Source of the DNA: Riptortus pedestris
Taxonomy: Eukaryota > Arthropoda > Insecta > Hemiptera > Alydidae
DNA length: 64,000 nt
NCBI GenBank assembly: GCA_019009955.1
Contig: CM032233.1
Span: 86,706,001-86,770,000, forward strand
Reading direction: 5' to 3'
A model generated the notes under the pieces. The model did not search any database and was not told the DNA's origin. It saw only the letters and a program-made list of their open reading frames with translations. A program made the position numbers and the translations under genes. Positions 45,831 through 56,327 of the stretch are shown here, piece after piece. The first letter of the stretch is position 1. Every line of letters starts with the position of its first letter.

Positions 45831-47780
45831 ATGAGATTTACATCTAGTCTATTCTTTATTAGCTCTGAGCAAATGTCATCTGATATTAAACTTATTGAAT
45901 ACAGCGATTCAAGTTGTTCTAGTGATTCCAGTGAAAATTTTTCTTTTCTTAAAATGAAAAACTATTTTCGAGGATTGAAAATTACTAGTTCTGACGAAGA
46001 AGGTAGGCATCGGATTATTATTATTATTTGAATACTAAAATATTTTTAAGGTATTATTATTAAGTGTATTCTATTCTATTCAAGGCACTTTGAGAGGGAG
46101 ACGGAGAACAAGAAATTCTACAAACTGGTTTGGGAATAAACAAACTGCACTTAGGAATGAGGGTTAATCCTACACTAATAGGAGTGGAAAGCTAATTTCT
46201 AATATACTTATATTTCAAGGTAAGTGCTGTGAATGCAAAAAACGTTGCAATAATAAATTTAATAGTGGAGAGAGAGACAACACATTTTCGGTATTTTCAT
46301 GAATCTGAAAAACCAAATGGAACGAAACTGTTTATTAGAGATATAATTACGAAAGGAGCTCCAAAACGGCAAAGACCTAGAAATCAATCCAAAGAATCAA
46401 GAAAACGTGTTTGATTACTTTTTGCCTTTAGGAGACGAAAGGACACAAGTTTGTAAGCAATTTTTTAAAGATACATTCAATATTAATGATGGACTATACT
46501 CTTGTGCTTCTAAAACGTGCATCAATCAGTTACAAGATAAACGGAAAAAAATGGCAATTAACAAAGTAGATGCATCCAGCGTTATAAAACACATCAAATC
46601 TTTTCCCGCATTTTCAAGTCACTATACTCGAGAACACAACTCTCACCGAAAATAATTAAATCCTTTACTTACAATTAATAAAATGTACCAGATGTATTTA
46701 GAAAATTGTAATCAAAATAATATCACTCCAGTAAAAAAGAAAACACTATCACATTTTCAGTACAAAATTTAATGCATTTTAAGATTCCAAGTAAGGATAC
46801 TTGTTCTACGTGTGACGCGCTTCAAAACAAACAACTTCTCCCCAGGAAAAAGATGAAGCTAAAAATAATAAAGTGTTGCATTTATCAGAAGTAAAACTAA
46901 CAAGGGAAAAGCTAAAAGAATATAAAACCAAAGCGAATAAAAATTACTATGTTTGCACTTTTGATTTACAGAAGGCCTTACCTTATCCTAAACTCAGCAC
47001 ATCAATTGCGTATTACAAACGCAATATGTATGTATACAACTTTGGTTGTCACAATTTTAATCAAAATTTATCTTTCATGTTCAGCTGGCCTGCAACTGAA
47101 GGAAGCCATGGTTCTCCAGAAATTGCAACTTGCTTTGTTAAACATATTGAACGTTATGCAAGCACTTATCAAAATATTGTTCTCTATTGCGACTCTTGCA
47201 CAGGGCAAAACAGAAATATAAAATTAGTTCTGAGCTTAATGAAACTTGTTATGAATGCGGCAATGCAAATTTCAACAATTGATTTAAAATTCTTATTTAG
47301 TGGTCATAGTTACTTACCGAATGATGCTGACTTTGGCATTATTTAAAAAAAAATCCAAAAAGATTCAGAATATATATTCTCCTCAAGATTGGTATAATAT
47401 TATTAAAGATTCAAAAAAAAATTATTTGGACAGAAATGAGCCATACTGACTTCTTGAGTACTGATATGCTTGAAACTGAGATCGTAAATAGGAAAATCAA
47501 CAACATAAATGAAAAGGTTAATTGGTTGAAAATGCGGTGGATTAGAGTGGAGAAATCAAAACCTTTTGTTATTCAGTACAAGACATCATTTAACTCAAGA
47601 AATTTTTTTGAAATAGACATTAGAAAAAGAGGAACTGGTAGGCCAAAAGAGTTCTTTAATATTAAACAGAATCTTTTATATAAACATGCAGAGCCATTAC
47701 TTTGGAAAAAAGAAAGAAAGATTTATTACAACTTTTGCCATTTATACCACCAATTTATCACGAGCATTACAGAAGCTTGA
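45831..47780 (+). pseudogene. DUF7869-like DDE-type transposase, frameshifted
   Basis: Pieces in order: an acidic start with SDSSCSSDSSENFSF (45850-45950); CCECKKRCNNKF near 46220; FDYFLPLGDERTQVCKQFFKDTF (46411-46480); SVIKHIKSFPAFSSHYTREH (46575-46640); FKIPSKDTCSTCDALQ in 46778-46826; then the open frame 46873-47346 with TFDLQKALPYPKLSTSIAYYKRNMYVYNFG, YCDSCTGQNRNIKLVL and FSGHSYLPNDADFGII; and a C-terminal frame 47436-47780 ending near AEPLLWKKERKIYY. YCDSC-GQNRN and GHS-LPND-DFG are signature motifs of this widespread animal family. Several frameshifts and a stop after DFGII show it is inactive. Naming the family is from memory. Confidence 0.72.
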
Positions 47781-48014
47781 AACATCGATCTGCTGTTGAA
47801 ATAAATACTGAGTTCAAAAATATTGTTTATGATTAAAAAATATATAATTAAAAAAAAATTCTTTCTCCTGATTGAAAAGGTGATTTTTCATTTGTAGCCT
47901 ATACATTTTTTTGTAACCTGATTACTATTGAAATATATTTACTGTGTAAAATTGTCTTTTATTTAATGTCCCCTCTCCTGTGTTTATAATTAATTTTCTA
48001 AAAATTAATTGAAA

Positions 48015-48080
48015 CACTGGACTTATTTGGAGAGTGTTTACACAAATTGTTCAGTTGACACTCTGAATAAGTCCCATTTT
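48015..48080. repeat. Internal hairpin made of two inverted copies of the transposon TIR
   Basis: CTGGACTTATTTGGAGAGTG (48016 on) faces CACTCTGAATAAGTCC (48060-48075), with a loop of about 20 bp. Each half resembles the outer TIR. Confidence 0.75.
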
Positions 48081-48289
48081 TAAATACAAAAAAATTACCA
48101 CATCCTTTTGGTTGTAACCATAAACATAAAAACTATGAATTTTAATTACAAAAATGTTCCCTTTCCGTGTAATAAAGATTAAAATTCTTAAGGGGGATAT
48201 GGGAATTTTTTATAGAAAAAATTAATAAAAACAGCTCTCCTGAAAAGTTAGGAAAATGGACTTAGTCAGAGTGTCAACTGAACGACTCA

Positions 48290-48980
48290 AATAGTGGAAG
48301 CCTTAACGAGGATGATGGCATGAAGTACATAGAGGACCTAGATAGAAATATCGTTTAAGGTGCCAGAATCTTCTTAATGTGGAAATGACATTAGAAGAAA
48401 TCAAACGGTTCGAAACAGTGGGTGAACAATTAATGAGTCGATTACATTAGGTAATCCTGAAAATCTGGAGGAATGATCTCGAACAGGTGGACAAAGGCCC
48501 TACTAATGATTGTAAAAATTATAGAGAATTCACCCTGCAAAACCGTACAGCATTCTGCCATACACAGTGAATGACAGTATGAACCAATGACATCATGCAA
48601 GTTCTTAATAAAAGAAAAACAAGAAGCTGAGATAAATAGCCCCCTCATAATTTCTGTGTGTCATTCCTTATGGTATATAAATTAAAATTTATAAGGAATA
48701 TCAATAGTGAAAATGCATGTGAGAAATTTGCTTAGTTTACGCAGCTCGCTTGCTTCGAGTGTGTGCGAGGCGAGTCGTGAGAGTTGCTAAAAAAGAGGGA
48801 TTCTACTTGTATTTTGTGTTTTGGAACCGTGAAAGGGAACAAAAATAAATAATTAGATACATGTAGGTAAAAGAGAAATTGTAGATTAAATATGGAGACT
48901 AATGAGGTGAGGAGTGGGGTAGGTAGGACACATGGGACCCGGTCGGTGACAGTAATGGAAACGAACGAGGCAGCACAGCA
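48290..48980. other. No gene recognised; solo family A end at about 48718-48750
   Basis: AT-rich. AAATTTGCTTAGTTTACGCAG at 48723-48743 is the family A left block. A short frame starting ATGGAGACTAATGAGG (48892) continues about 50 codons to a C-run, but has no recognisable similarity. Confidence 0.4.
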
Positions 48981-49000
48981 ATTTTCTAGATTAAACGTCA

Positions 49001-49246
49001 GTGCAGAGGGGGTGGGGGGAGCAACAGTTCGAACCCCCCCCCCCCCCGGTAGAGAAAAATGATAGCTCTAACCCTCCCCCCCCCCCTCGCTTTCCCATGA
49101 AATATGCTTTGACAGGGGGCATACGCCTGGATTTCCACCTACCCCACAACTGTCTGTTCCCCTTTAATAATTCACCCCTAGCATTCACCTCCAACATCCC
49201 TACTCTAAATCTTTCAATTAGCATTAAGAAAGAAATAATTTTATAG
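49001..49246. other. Poly-C/poly-G-rich unclassified segment
   Basis: Runs of C at 49037-49048 and 49075-49086 give proline-rich frames on + and glycine-rich frames on -. I do not consider them genes. Confidence 0.4.
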
Positions 49247-49734
49247 ACGTGAATGATATATATATACTAATTAAATGATAAACAATAATTAAGACTGAGT
49301 TCCTGCTAACAATTTATTTTTCATATTCCAGAATATTTTTATAAAAAATTAGTATTGTGCTCGAAACTAAGTTGAATGATACATTTTTTCTATTCTTCCA
49401 CTCAAACCCAATAACCGGAAGGCCGAATCAGTTTGCCCTCTAAATTGGCATTATCCGTCAAGGTTGTTTGACCCTTGATGCTTAGTACCTCTGTAGACAT
49501 GATCACAACTGTTTGTCCTCAATCACATGATTGAGAAGCAGCATTTCTTGAGGGAAATCAGCTGTTGATTTTGTAATAATCCATAACCTATTACATTTTC
49601 TATCGTATTATTAAACACAGACACACACACACATACACATGCACTTAACTATAGCAGAAGGTCAACAAAAATGAAATACCTCAAATGGTTACAAAATAAC
49701 AATTTTATTTAATGTAATGTAGCCAATAGTTTAG

Positions 49735-49851
49735 TTTCCTTTTTATATTATATTTTGCTCATGGTAAGGCGTCACATGGACGCAAATCTAGCCGATAATG
49801 AAAATTTGAGGTTTTTAATTTTTATCGACCTTCCGCCATAGATTGGTTAAT

Positions 49852-49905
<54 letters not shown>

Positions 49906-49910
49906 AAACA
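49735..49910 (+). repeat. Decayed hammerhead-repeat copy plus (CA)n(TA)n
   Basis: CTCATGGTAAGGCGTCACAT (49754 on), GGACGCAAATCTAGCCG, TTTGAGGTTTTTAATTTTTATCG and ACCTTCCGCCATAG align with the Penelope-like fragment at 62125-62790, but the ribozyme core is mutated. This copy has no Jockey insert, so it shows the empty site. A (CA)n(TA)n tract follows at 49857-49905. Confidence 0.7.
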
Positions 49911-49984
49911 TATGTATACAAAATTTTTGATACTTCAAAAGTAATGATCGAACACAGTATTGGTTAAACTCGGACCAGGAGATG

Positions 49985-50535
<551 letters not shown>

Positions 50536-50617
50536 CTCAACAGCTAAAATAATCAAACCAGCAATTGATATGCACTCATGACATGATCTTTAAAATGTCT
50601 TGAAATTTATACTGATT

Positions 50618-50619
50618 TT

Positions 50620-50685
<66 letters not shown>

Positions 50686-50690
50686 CCGCG
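50618..50690. repeat. (TG)n microsatellite
   Basis: About 65 bp TG ending in GCGCGCGTCCGCGCG. Confidence 0.97.
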
Positions 50691-50786
50691 CGCCCCACCT
50701 TTACTACCCTATGACCGCCATTTTTGATTGATTGACACCAAATTAAATTTTTAATAAAAATTGATACCTATAAAGCGGGCAGGCAT

Positions 50787-50882
<96 letters not shown>
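50787..50882. repeat. (CA)n microsatellite
   Basis: About 95 bp of perfect CA, followed at 50915-50940 by a short (CT)n. Confidence 0.97.
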
Positions 50883-50885
<3 letters not shown>

Positions 50886-51097
50886 GGATTGTTTATAATT
50901 GTATTTTTCATCTCTCTCACTCTCTCTCTCTCTCTCTCATCATTTTTTTATTTGGGAGTAATGTTTTCTCCATAAATAAAAAATAATGAAGTTATTGGCT
51001 GTCTATTTATGCTGTTGAAAAGTTTCATAAATATTGAATTGCTATATTTCTAGGGAATGGATATTCTTTACAGAAACAAAATAAAATGAAAGCTCAC

Positions 51098-51242
51098 CTG
51101 TTCCATTGACGGGCTTGATGTCTTGTGGGCTCGGCGATTCGCACTTCTCTTTGCCTTTCCCTCCTTCGCTCTTCACTTCTGACTTCTGCTGTGCTATTCT
51201 TTCCTGTTTCCGGAATTTCGCTCTCCTGTTTTGGAACCATAC
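51098..51242 (-). CDS. Internal exon of a paired-like homeobox gene (PHOX2-like)
   Basis: A 145-bp minus-strand exon with an acceptor (TTTCAACAG, 51243-51251) and a donor (GTGAGC, 51092-51097). It encodes VWFQNRRAKFRKQERIAQQK, then a Ser/Lys/Glu-rich stretch (SEVKSEGGKGKEKCESPSPQ) to PVNGT. VWFQNRRAKFRKQER is homeodomain helix 3 with Gln at position 50. The exon begins between homeodomain residues 46 and 47, the intron site typical of paired-like genes. RRAKFRKQER is as in PHOX2 proteins, transcription factors of autonomic or motor neurons in vertebrates; other paired-like genes (PHDP, PROP) are close enough that the symbol is left blank. The rest of the homeodomain should lie at higher coordinates or beyond the window; I did not find it. 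Codon-neutral, no stop. Confidence 0.88.
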
Positions 51243-51464
51243 CTGTTGAAATAAATTGACCAGTTAAAGCCACATACTTTCGGCGAAACGGTTGTACTTG
51301 GAGGACAGTTTTTCTCTGACTAATCGTTATATAATATTCGCTATTACCTGGTATAGAAAATTCAAACTAAAGGGTGGCGTAACATTGTATGCATTAAGTT
51401 TGTGAATCATGTTGTAAAGGAAACCAACTTAGTAGATGGGTTTGGGATATTTCCCTTAGGGAAA

Positions 51465-51880
51465 ATAGCTATTGAGGTTGTTCTCATGACGCGATTTTAG
51501 AAATATTTCTTCAAATGTCTATTGATTCTACCCAGGAGATGTCGAAAACGAGGTCCGAACTAGCTTTTGGCGGGAAACTCGGTCCTCCGTTACGGCCAAA
51601 ATTTAATAAAAATGCAAATATCTCGGTTAATATTCAAGATAGAGAAGAAATGTATATAAAAATATTTATAGTAAAGGTAATTTATAATAAGATTGGTTCT
51701 ATACAATTTTTTGATCCGACGTATGGTAACGGAGATATTTCGAATTTTCGAAAATCCCCCCTGTAAACCCCCCCTCCCACTGGTCCGATTTCAGCCATTA
51801 ACGAACTTGATCTGTCTTTTTGCATAAAACATTTAAATATCGAGTTTGGCAACGATCAAACAAAAATTGCATATATATAT
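51465..51880 (+). repeat. Family A repeat, rearranged copy
   Basis: Starts with the inverted right end (TTTCCCTTAGGGAAAATAGC, TCTATTGATTCTACCCAGGAG), then runs into the normal body: GCTTTTGGCGGGAAACTCGG, CTCGGTTAATATTCAAGATA, GATTGGTTCTATACAATTTT, a C-run, and a (TA)n at 51871-51882. The 83-aa frame here is the repeat, not a gene. Confidence 0.85.
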
Positions 51881-52284
51881 ATATGTTACTGTAAAACCCC
51901 GGAGTGTGGTAAATCCTAAGATTTACCGGTAAATCTTAGGATTTACCAGAAGCATTGGTAAATGTCCGATTTTATCATTCAAATCGGACTTTAGCCAGAA
52001 AATCTTAAGATTTCCCAAGAGGCTCGGTAAAAGCTAGAATTATCTCAATCAGGATGCGTCTTTCGGACTTTTAGCAACAGATTTTGGTAAATCCTAACAT
52101 TTCCCAGCGTCTGCCGGTAAAAGTTGGAATAAAGGTTATTTGAAATGAAAATTTTAGAATAAGTTTTATTATTATTTGTTACAGCATGGGAGAGAATTGT
52201 GGCACTTTGAATTGCACTTCATATTAGATAACTTGCACAAACATTTCTTATTCGAACATTTTTTTAAGCAGTTGCATTTTTAGC

Positions 52285-52405
52285 AGATTTCCCTTAAGGG
52301 AAATCAGCTATTGAGGTCGTACTCATGACGCGAGTTTCGAAAAATTTCTTCAAATGTCTATTGATCCTACCCAGGAGATGTCGAAAACGAGGTCGGTTCA
52401 TAACT
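52285..52405 (-). repeat. Family A right-terminal block, inverted
   Basis: TTAGCAGATTTCCCTTAAGG (52286 on) with the 20-bp palindrome GATTTCCCTTAAGGGAAATC, then AGCTATTGAGGTCGTACTCA and CTACCCAGGAGATGTCG. Confidence 0.85.
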
Positions 52406-52419
52406 ATATATATAAGAAT

Positions 52420-52850
52420 GTTTTTTGACCCATAAGATTAAAAAATAAAACTATTTCTTCAGATAGTACTTTATTTTACCCCCGACGCGTTTCGAGTGTC
52501 ACCACTCCTTCTCAAGGCGTTATTTAGCCATCACTAAAAGTTAAAAATAATCCTTATATTAAACTATATGAAATATATTATACAATACAGTCGTCTTCAC
52601 TACTATAGTTGCCTCGCTGTAATGATTCAAAGGCGTGCTAAAACGTTTTTAGCCAATTATAGCTTTAAAGACGACTCTATTATATAATAAATTTTATATT
52701 GTAAACTATAGGGATTATTTTTAACTTTTAGTGATGACTAAATAACCCTTGAAAAGGAGTGGTGACACTCGAAACGTGTCGGGGATAAAATAAATGACTA
52801 TTTGAAGAAATAGTTTTATTTTCAGACCTTATGGCTCAAAAAACGTTCTT
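52420..52850. mobile_element. Inverted pair of degenerate hammerhead repeats
   Basis: The left arm 52425-52560 and the right arm 52705-52850 are inverted copies. Each has GAGTGGTGACACTCGAAACG with a perfect stem II (GAGTG/CACTC), GAAAC and GCGTC or GTGTC, as in the hammerhead 3' half. The upstream core reads CTTGAGAAG rather than CTGATGA. The spacer (52561-52704) has a further inverted AT-rich match. This looks like a palindromic derivative of Penelope-like terminal repeats. Confidence 0.6.
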
Positions 52851-52888
52851 AAATAATAAATGGTCAGTATATAAATCTACTGTGCGTG

Positions 52889-52891
<3 letters not shown>

Positions 52892-52936
<45 letters not shown>

Positions 52937-52945
52937 TACACACAG
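52892..52945. repeat. (TA)n(CA)n microsatellite
   Basis: A short TA tract followed by a CA tract, then CATACATACACACA. Confidence 0.95.
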
Positions 52946-53300
52946 GGTGTCCCAACTTCTCGTCCCACCCCCTTAAAATCTCTAATTATTTTAATACAAT
53001 GCAGAGACGTAGTGTGGCATTACTGGGACCCCTGAAAAAAGCTTTCAGCCCAAATTCAACCTCCTAACCTTCTCCAGTACTTCTCCGGCGACCTACTATT
53101 GCATCGTTTCTACTTTTCCTTTCTTAATCTGACTTATTGTGCACTTTCTTTAACGAGTACCTCTTTATGTTCTCTAGGATTCTGATACATATATATATAT
53201 ATATATATGTTGTCAATGATGGGACCGTTTACGTTTTTTAAATTTGTTCCTTTGATCTATATGTTCCATTAAATAGCATCAGTCATCTCTGAAATCCTGT
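52946..53300. other. No gene recognised
   Basis: Begins CAGGGTGTCCCAACTTCTCG, which could be the end of a MITE, but no partner end was found. (TA)n at 53187-53210. Confidence 0.35.
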
Positions 53301-53304
53301 GTTT

Positions 53305-54160
53305 TTTTTTATTTCATTTGTTTTTTTGTTTTATAAATATCCTTTATTGAGTTATTACAAGAAATTTACAAAATAATTTATTGTGTTCCATCTGACCACC
53401 ACAATATTATTAAAAGAAACATAAAAATAAGATTTCCTAAACAGAATATTGCTTATAAACGAAATTGACTACAAGTAGGCTGTTTTTGCAACTTAGGTAA
53501 TATTACAATTATTTTAAAAGTTTCAAATTTAAGTGACCTAATATTAACAAGTATAGAATTTTTTTTTCATTTTATCACTTGACAAAGTATAAATAATAAG
53601 TAAAATAGGGATTAAGGTAAAGGTGCTTACTTGTTTTTAGTCAAGGCAGCTGGGCCTAAATTCAATCCGTTTCTTATGTTAGAGTAAAATGTGCTTAGTT
53701 CGATCGTGCAAGTAACTTGGAGTGTTTTGTTTGTTATAATTACCTATTCATTGATGAGCGGATTATTTTGGTGTTTACGAGATTTGAAAAACTTAGTGGT
53801 CAGCTTATGGATATATGTCTTTATCATGAGTAAGTTTGAAATTTGATGTCATTTTATTATTCTTGTATGAGAGGGGAGATTATACATAATTCTCATACAT
53901 TTATTTTGAAATATTTGTAGCTTTCTTAAATTAGTGTTCGATATATAGCTCCATATGGGGCAAGCATATGTTAATGAACTAATTCAGACTTTGTATAGCA
54001 TTAGTTTATTCACAGGGCTAAGTTTCGATTTACGATTAAAGTATGGGTAAATCTGGCAAATAACTTCGTTAGCTTTATCACACGTTTTATTTATATGTTC
54101 TGTAAATGTTAATCCTTTGTCTAACGTTACGCCTATAATCAATGTTTGATAGGTCTGGAA
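53305..54160 (-). mobile_element. Jockey-type retrotransposon 3' part
   Basis: On the minus strand 54155-53740 reads GVTLDKGLTFTEHINKTCDKA, SKLSPVNKLMLYKV-stop, ISSLTYACPIWSYISNTNLRKLQIFQNKC and IKTYIHKLTTKFFKSRKHQNNPLINE. This is the thumb and C-terminal part of a Jockey-clade reverse transcriptase ('YLGV-LD--L-F--H', 'L+YK--I-P-L-YA-P-W', 'LQ--QNK-LR'). A 3' UTR of about 400 bp follows, to an AATAAA-like signal near 53345. One stop sits in the YKV region. I see no poly-A remnant in simple form. Confidence 0.78.
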
Positions 54161-54299
54161 TTTCCGGTCTTCTTTTAGTGAAATCGTTCATCTGCAATCC
54201 CCCAGCCTACGAGCTTTTACCCTCTTTCTATTTTCTGAGGGTGCCCGAACCAAAGATTCAGGAGGTTAGCTCACAGTCTTCAGGAGTAATCTCAATTAA

Positions 54300-54890
54300 T
54301 TTTTTTTTCTAGTTTAAGATTTTATTTTATTAAGAATATTACAGTCTGCAAATCAAATGCATTTGTAATGTGATACTCGTATGTACAATTTAATCGTCCT
54401 CCATCACTCTCGACAGTGGCTACACCCCTTCACCACAATGAGAGGAGCAGCCTCTCCCCGTCCTGGCAAGGAAGTCAAGAACTAAGAAGGAATGACACTT
54501 GATAAGAAAATAGCCACTGCTATCACTTCACTTTACACTTACAGGAGATCAATTCAGGACTTTGGATTGGAAAGTCTGGATGCGTCTGATGTTCGAGGTT
54601 TCTGCTGTAGCCCACTCTTCTATAGCGTATGTCCATATTGGTTTAAGTAGTAACTTGTATATTGTTTGTTTGTTTTCGGTAGACAAGTGAGATCTTCTAT
54701 TTGGCAGTCCGTAAAGTTGTCCGAATCGTTTGTAAGGTTCCTATCTTTTAAATATTGTGTGGGATTTCCAAGTAAGCCTGGTGTCCAAATGTAGTCCAAG
54801 GTAGCGTACATAATCGGCTGGTGGTAAGGGAATATTGTTGAAATGAACGGAAGGAAAGGGACTTCATCGGAGGGTCAATTAATAATCATG
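54300..54890 (-). mobile_element. Jockey-type element (same family as 62216-62747), internally deleted
   Basis: On the minus strand it reads YATLDYIWTPGLLGNP and, in other frames, YLGLHLDTRLTWKSH, KRNLT and LKPIWTYAIEE, then TSNIRRIQTFQS. It then jumps to the 3' UTR (AGTGAAGTGATAGCAGTGGC), skipping the LRTIVDAPYY...RRLKRVK segment present in the 62-kb copy. The junction carries about 25 bp of unrelated filler (near 54535-54560). The 3' UTR matches 62535-62735, and the terminal poly-A shows as TTTTTTTT at 54301. Confidence 0.78.
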
Positions 54891-54899
54891 ACATCTTAC

Positions 54900-55800
54900 C
54901 AGTCCCGTGTTAAAAAATAACTTCCAATGTGAACTATATTATGGATATTTTCATAGTCAGTTAACTTATGGTGTTATGCATTGGGGCAACTCAAAAAAAC
55001 AGATTTTAATATTTAAATTGCAAAAGAGAGCAATAAAGTTTATATACAACAGAAAGTTGAGAGACTCTTGTCGTACACTTTTTAAGGAGTCAAAAATAAT
55101 GGCTTTTCCATCAATATATATGTGCCAAAAAATTTTGTTTGGAAAACAAAACATGAACTTGTTTTACAAAAATAGCATAACACATAATTATAAAACAAGA
55201 TACAAGAATACGCTCCAAGGCCCCAACCAAAAACATAAATATTTCGAGAAAAGCATATTCAGGAGTAAAACTATTTAACACTGCCCGAGTGTATTAAATC
55301 TATTGAAAAATACTTTTTGTTTAAAAATAAACTAAAGAACTTCATGAATGACGGGTGTTTTTATACTCAAGATAGACTTTCAAAAATGTTCATCAATTAT
55401 TAAATAAAACTACTAAATATTTGTCATAAAAATCGGTCTAAAATAATTTGTCATCAGGTACATTGTCTCTATAAGGTGGGAGAAGTTTCTCATAATTTAT
55501 AAAGCTTGTTATGCTTTAATAAATTTGCTACCCAACAAATAAAATAATGTTTGTTTTAGAGTTGTAAAAAAATGTACATATTTAGAGTTGTATTAAGATT
55601 GTTAATGAAACTAATTTCTTGTATGTAATTATTTAAATTGACGAATTTTATACTATGTATTCTTAGAATTTGAGCCAATTTTTTAACAAATGTATTATAT
55701 AAGTATAAATGTAATTCCAGTAATTTGTAAAGAATTTAATTAGATAATTGTTTATAGAAAAACAAATGACTTATTTGTTATGATAACATTTCATAAACAC
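54900..55800 (+). mobile_element. Jockey/CR1-type reverse transcriptase C-terminus and 3' UTR
   Basis: The frame 54907-55278 reads CELYYGYFHSQLTYGVMHWGNSKK...IFKLQKRAIKFIYN...DSCRTLFKESKIMAFPSIYMCQKILF. This is the region after the polymerase palm ('YYS-IHSHL-YG---WG', 'LQKRA+R-I', 'C+-LF----I----lYI'). The following AT-rich 3' UTR ends in CATTTCATTTCATTTC at about 55800. It is a different family from its two neighbours on the other strand. Confidence 0.8.
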
Positions 55801-55809
55801 ATTTCATTT

Positions 55810-56325
55810 CATTTCAAAGCGACCTTGACCTAAGCTATCACATGGGACATATCACAACTCAGTACGAGCTTACTTTAGGTGGGCCAGTACTGCGCTGATG
55901 AACTACGGGTAGCGTAATGAATTAAAGGGACTTGTTTAATTCAATAAGTGGATTGTATAACAATAGAGGTGGGAGTAAGTACAATTTTGAAGGGAGTAAA
56001 GTGAAAGATAACTGGGGGAAGGCGATAAAGAGAGAGGCTGGGGGTAAGGGTGACAGGATGGTGGAACTATCAATAGAATTGAGGGAGGGTGGTGCCTTCT
56101 GTCGGCCTCACACCAAAACCAACAACAGCAGTCCCCAGCTCTAGCACCAACACCAATAACAATGTACCCTCCTCTTCCCACCTCACTTTCTCTAACACCC
56201 CTCTCACTTTATGGCAGATTGTGCATAGTAGTTGTGACCTTGTAGCCAGAGTATTGATAAAGAGCTAGTCTATTTGTTGCCTATTTGCAAACTAAAAGTC
56301 CTTTGTCAAAAGTATATAATAAAAA
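55810..56325. other. No gene recognised
   Basis: A mildly GC-richer patch (55930-56210) with frames on both strands but no family motif. Confidence 0.4.
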
Positions 56326-56327
56326 AG

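Larger units (their letters stand above)
45697..48282 (+). mobile_element. TIR transposon with a DUF7869-like transposase
   Basis: The left terminal repeat 45697-45724 (TTCAGTTGACAGAG, then TGGCTAAGTCCATT) and the right one 48254-48282 (AATGGACTTAGTC, then AGAGTGTCAACTGAA) are inverted over about 28 bp. An extra inverted pair of the same motif lies inside the 3' part at 48015-48039 and 48052-48080. The interior codes for a broken protein of the 'CDSC-GQNRN' type. I could not identify a target duplication, so the superfamily remains open. Confidence 0.75.

Noticed and set aside
48892..49052. Short frame starting ATGGAGACTAATGAGG after a family A end
   Set aside because: About 50 codons, no recognisable motif, ends in a poly-C run; could be the leader of an unknown element but not supportable.
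49001..49246. Proline-rich 81-aa frame and glycine-rich 77-aa frame
   Set aside because: Produced by poly-C/poly-G runs; no conserved domain and no start context.
51515..51766. 83-aa frame, with a 71-aa near copy at 56648-56863
   Set aside because: Both are translations of family A repeat sequence. Other copies interrupt the frame, so it is not under coding constraint.
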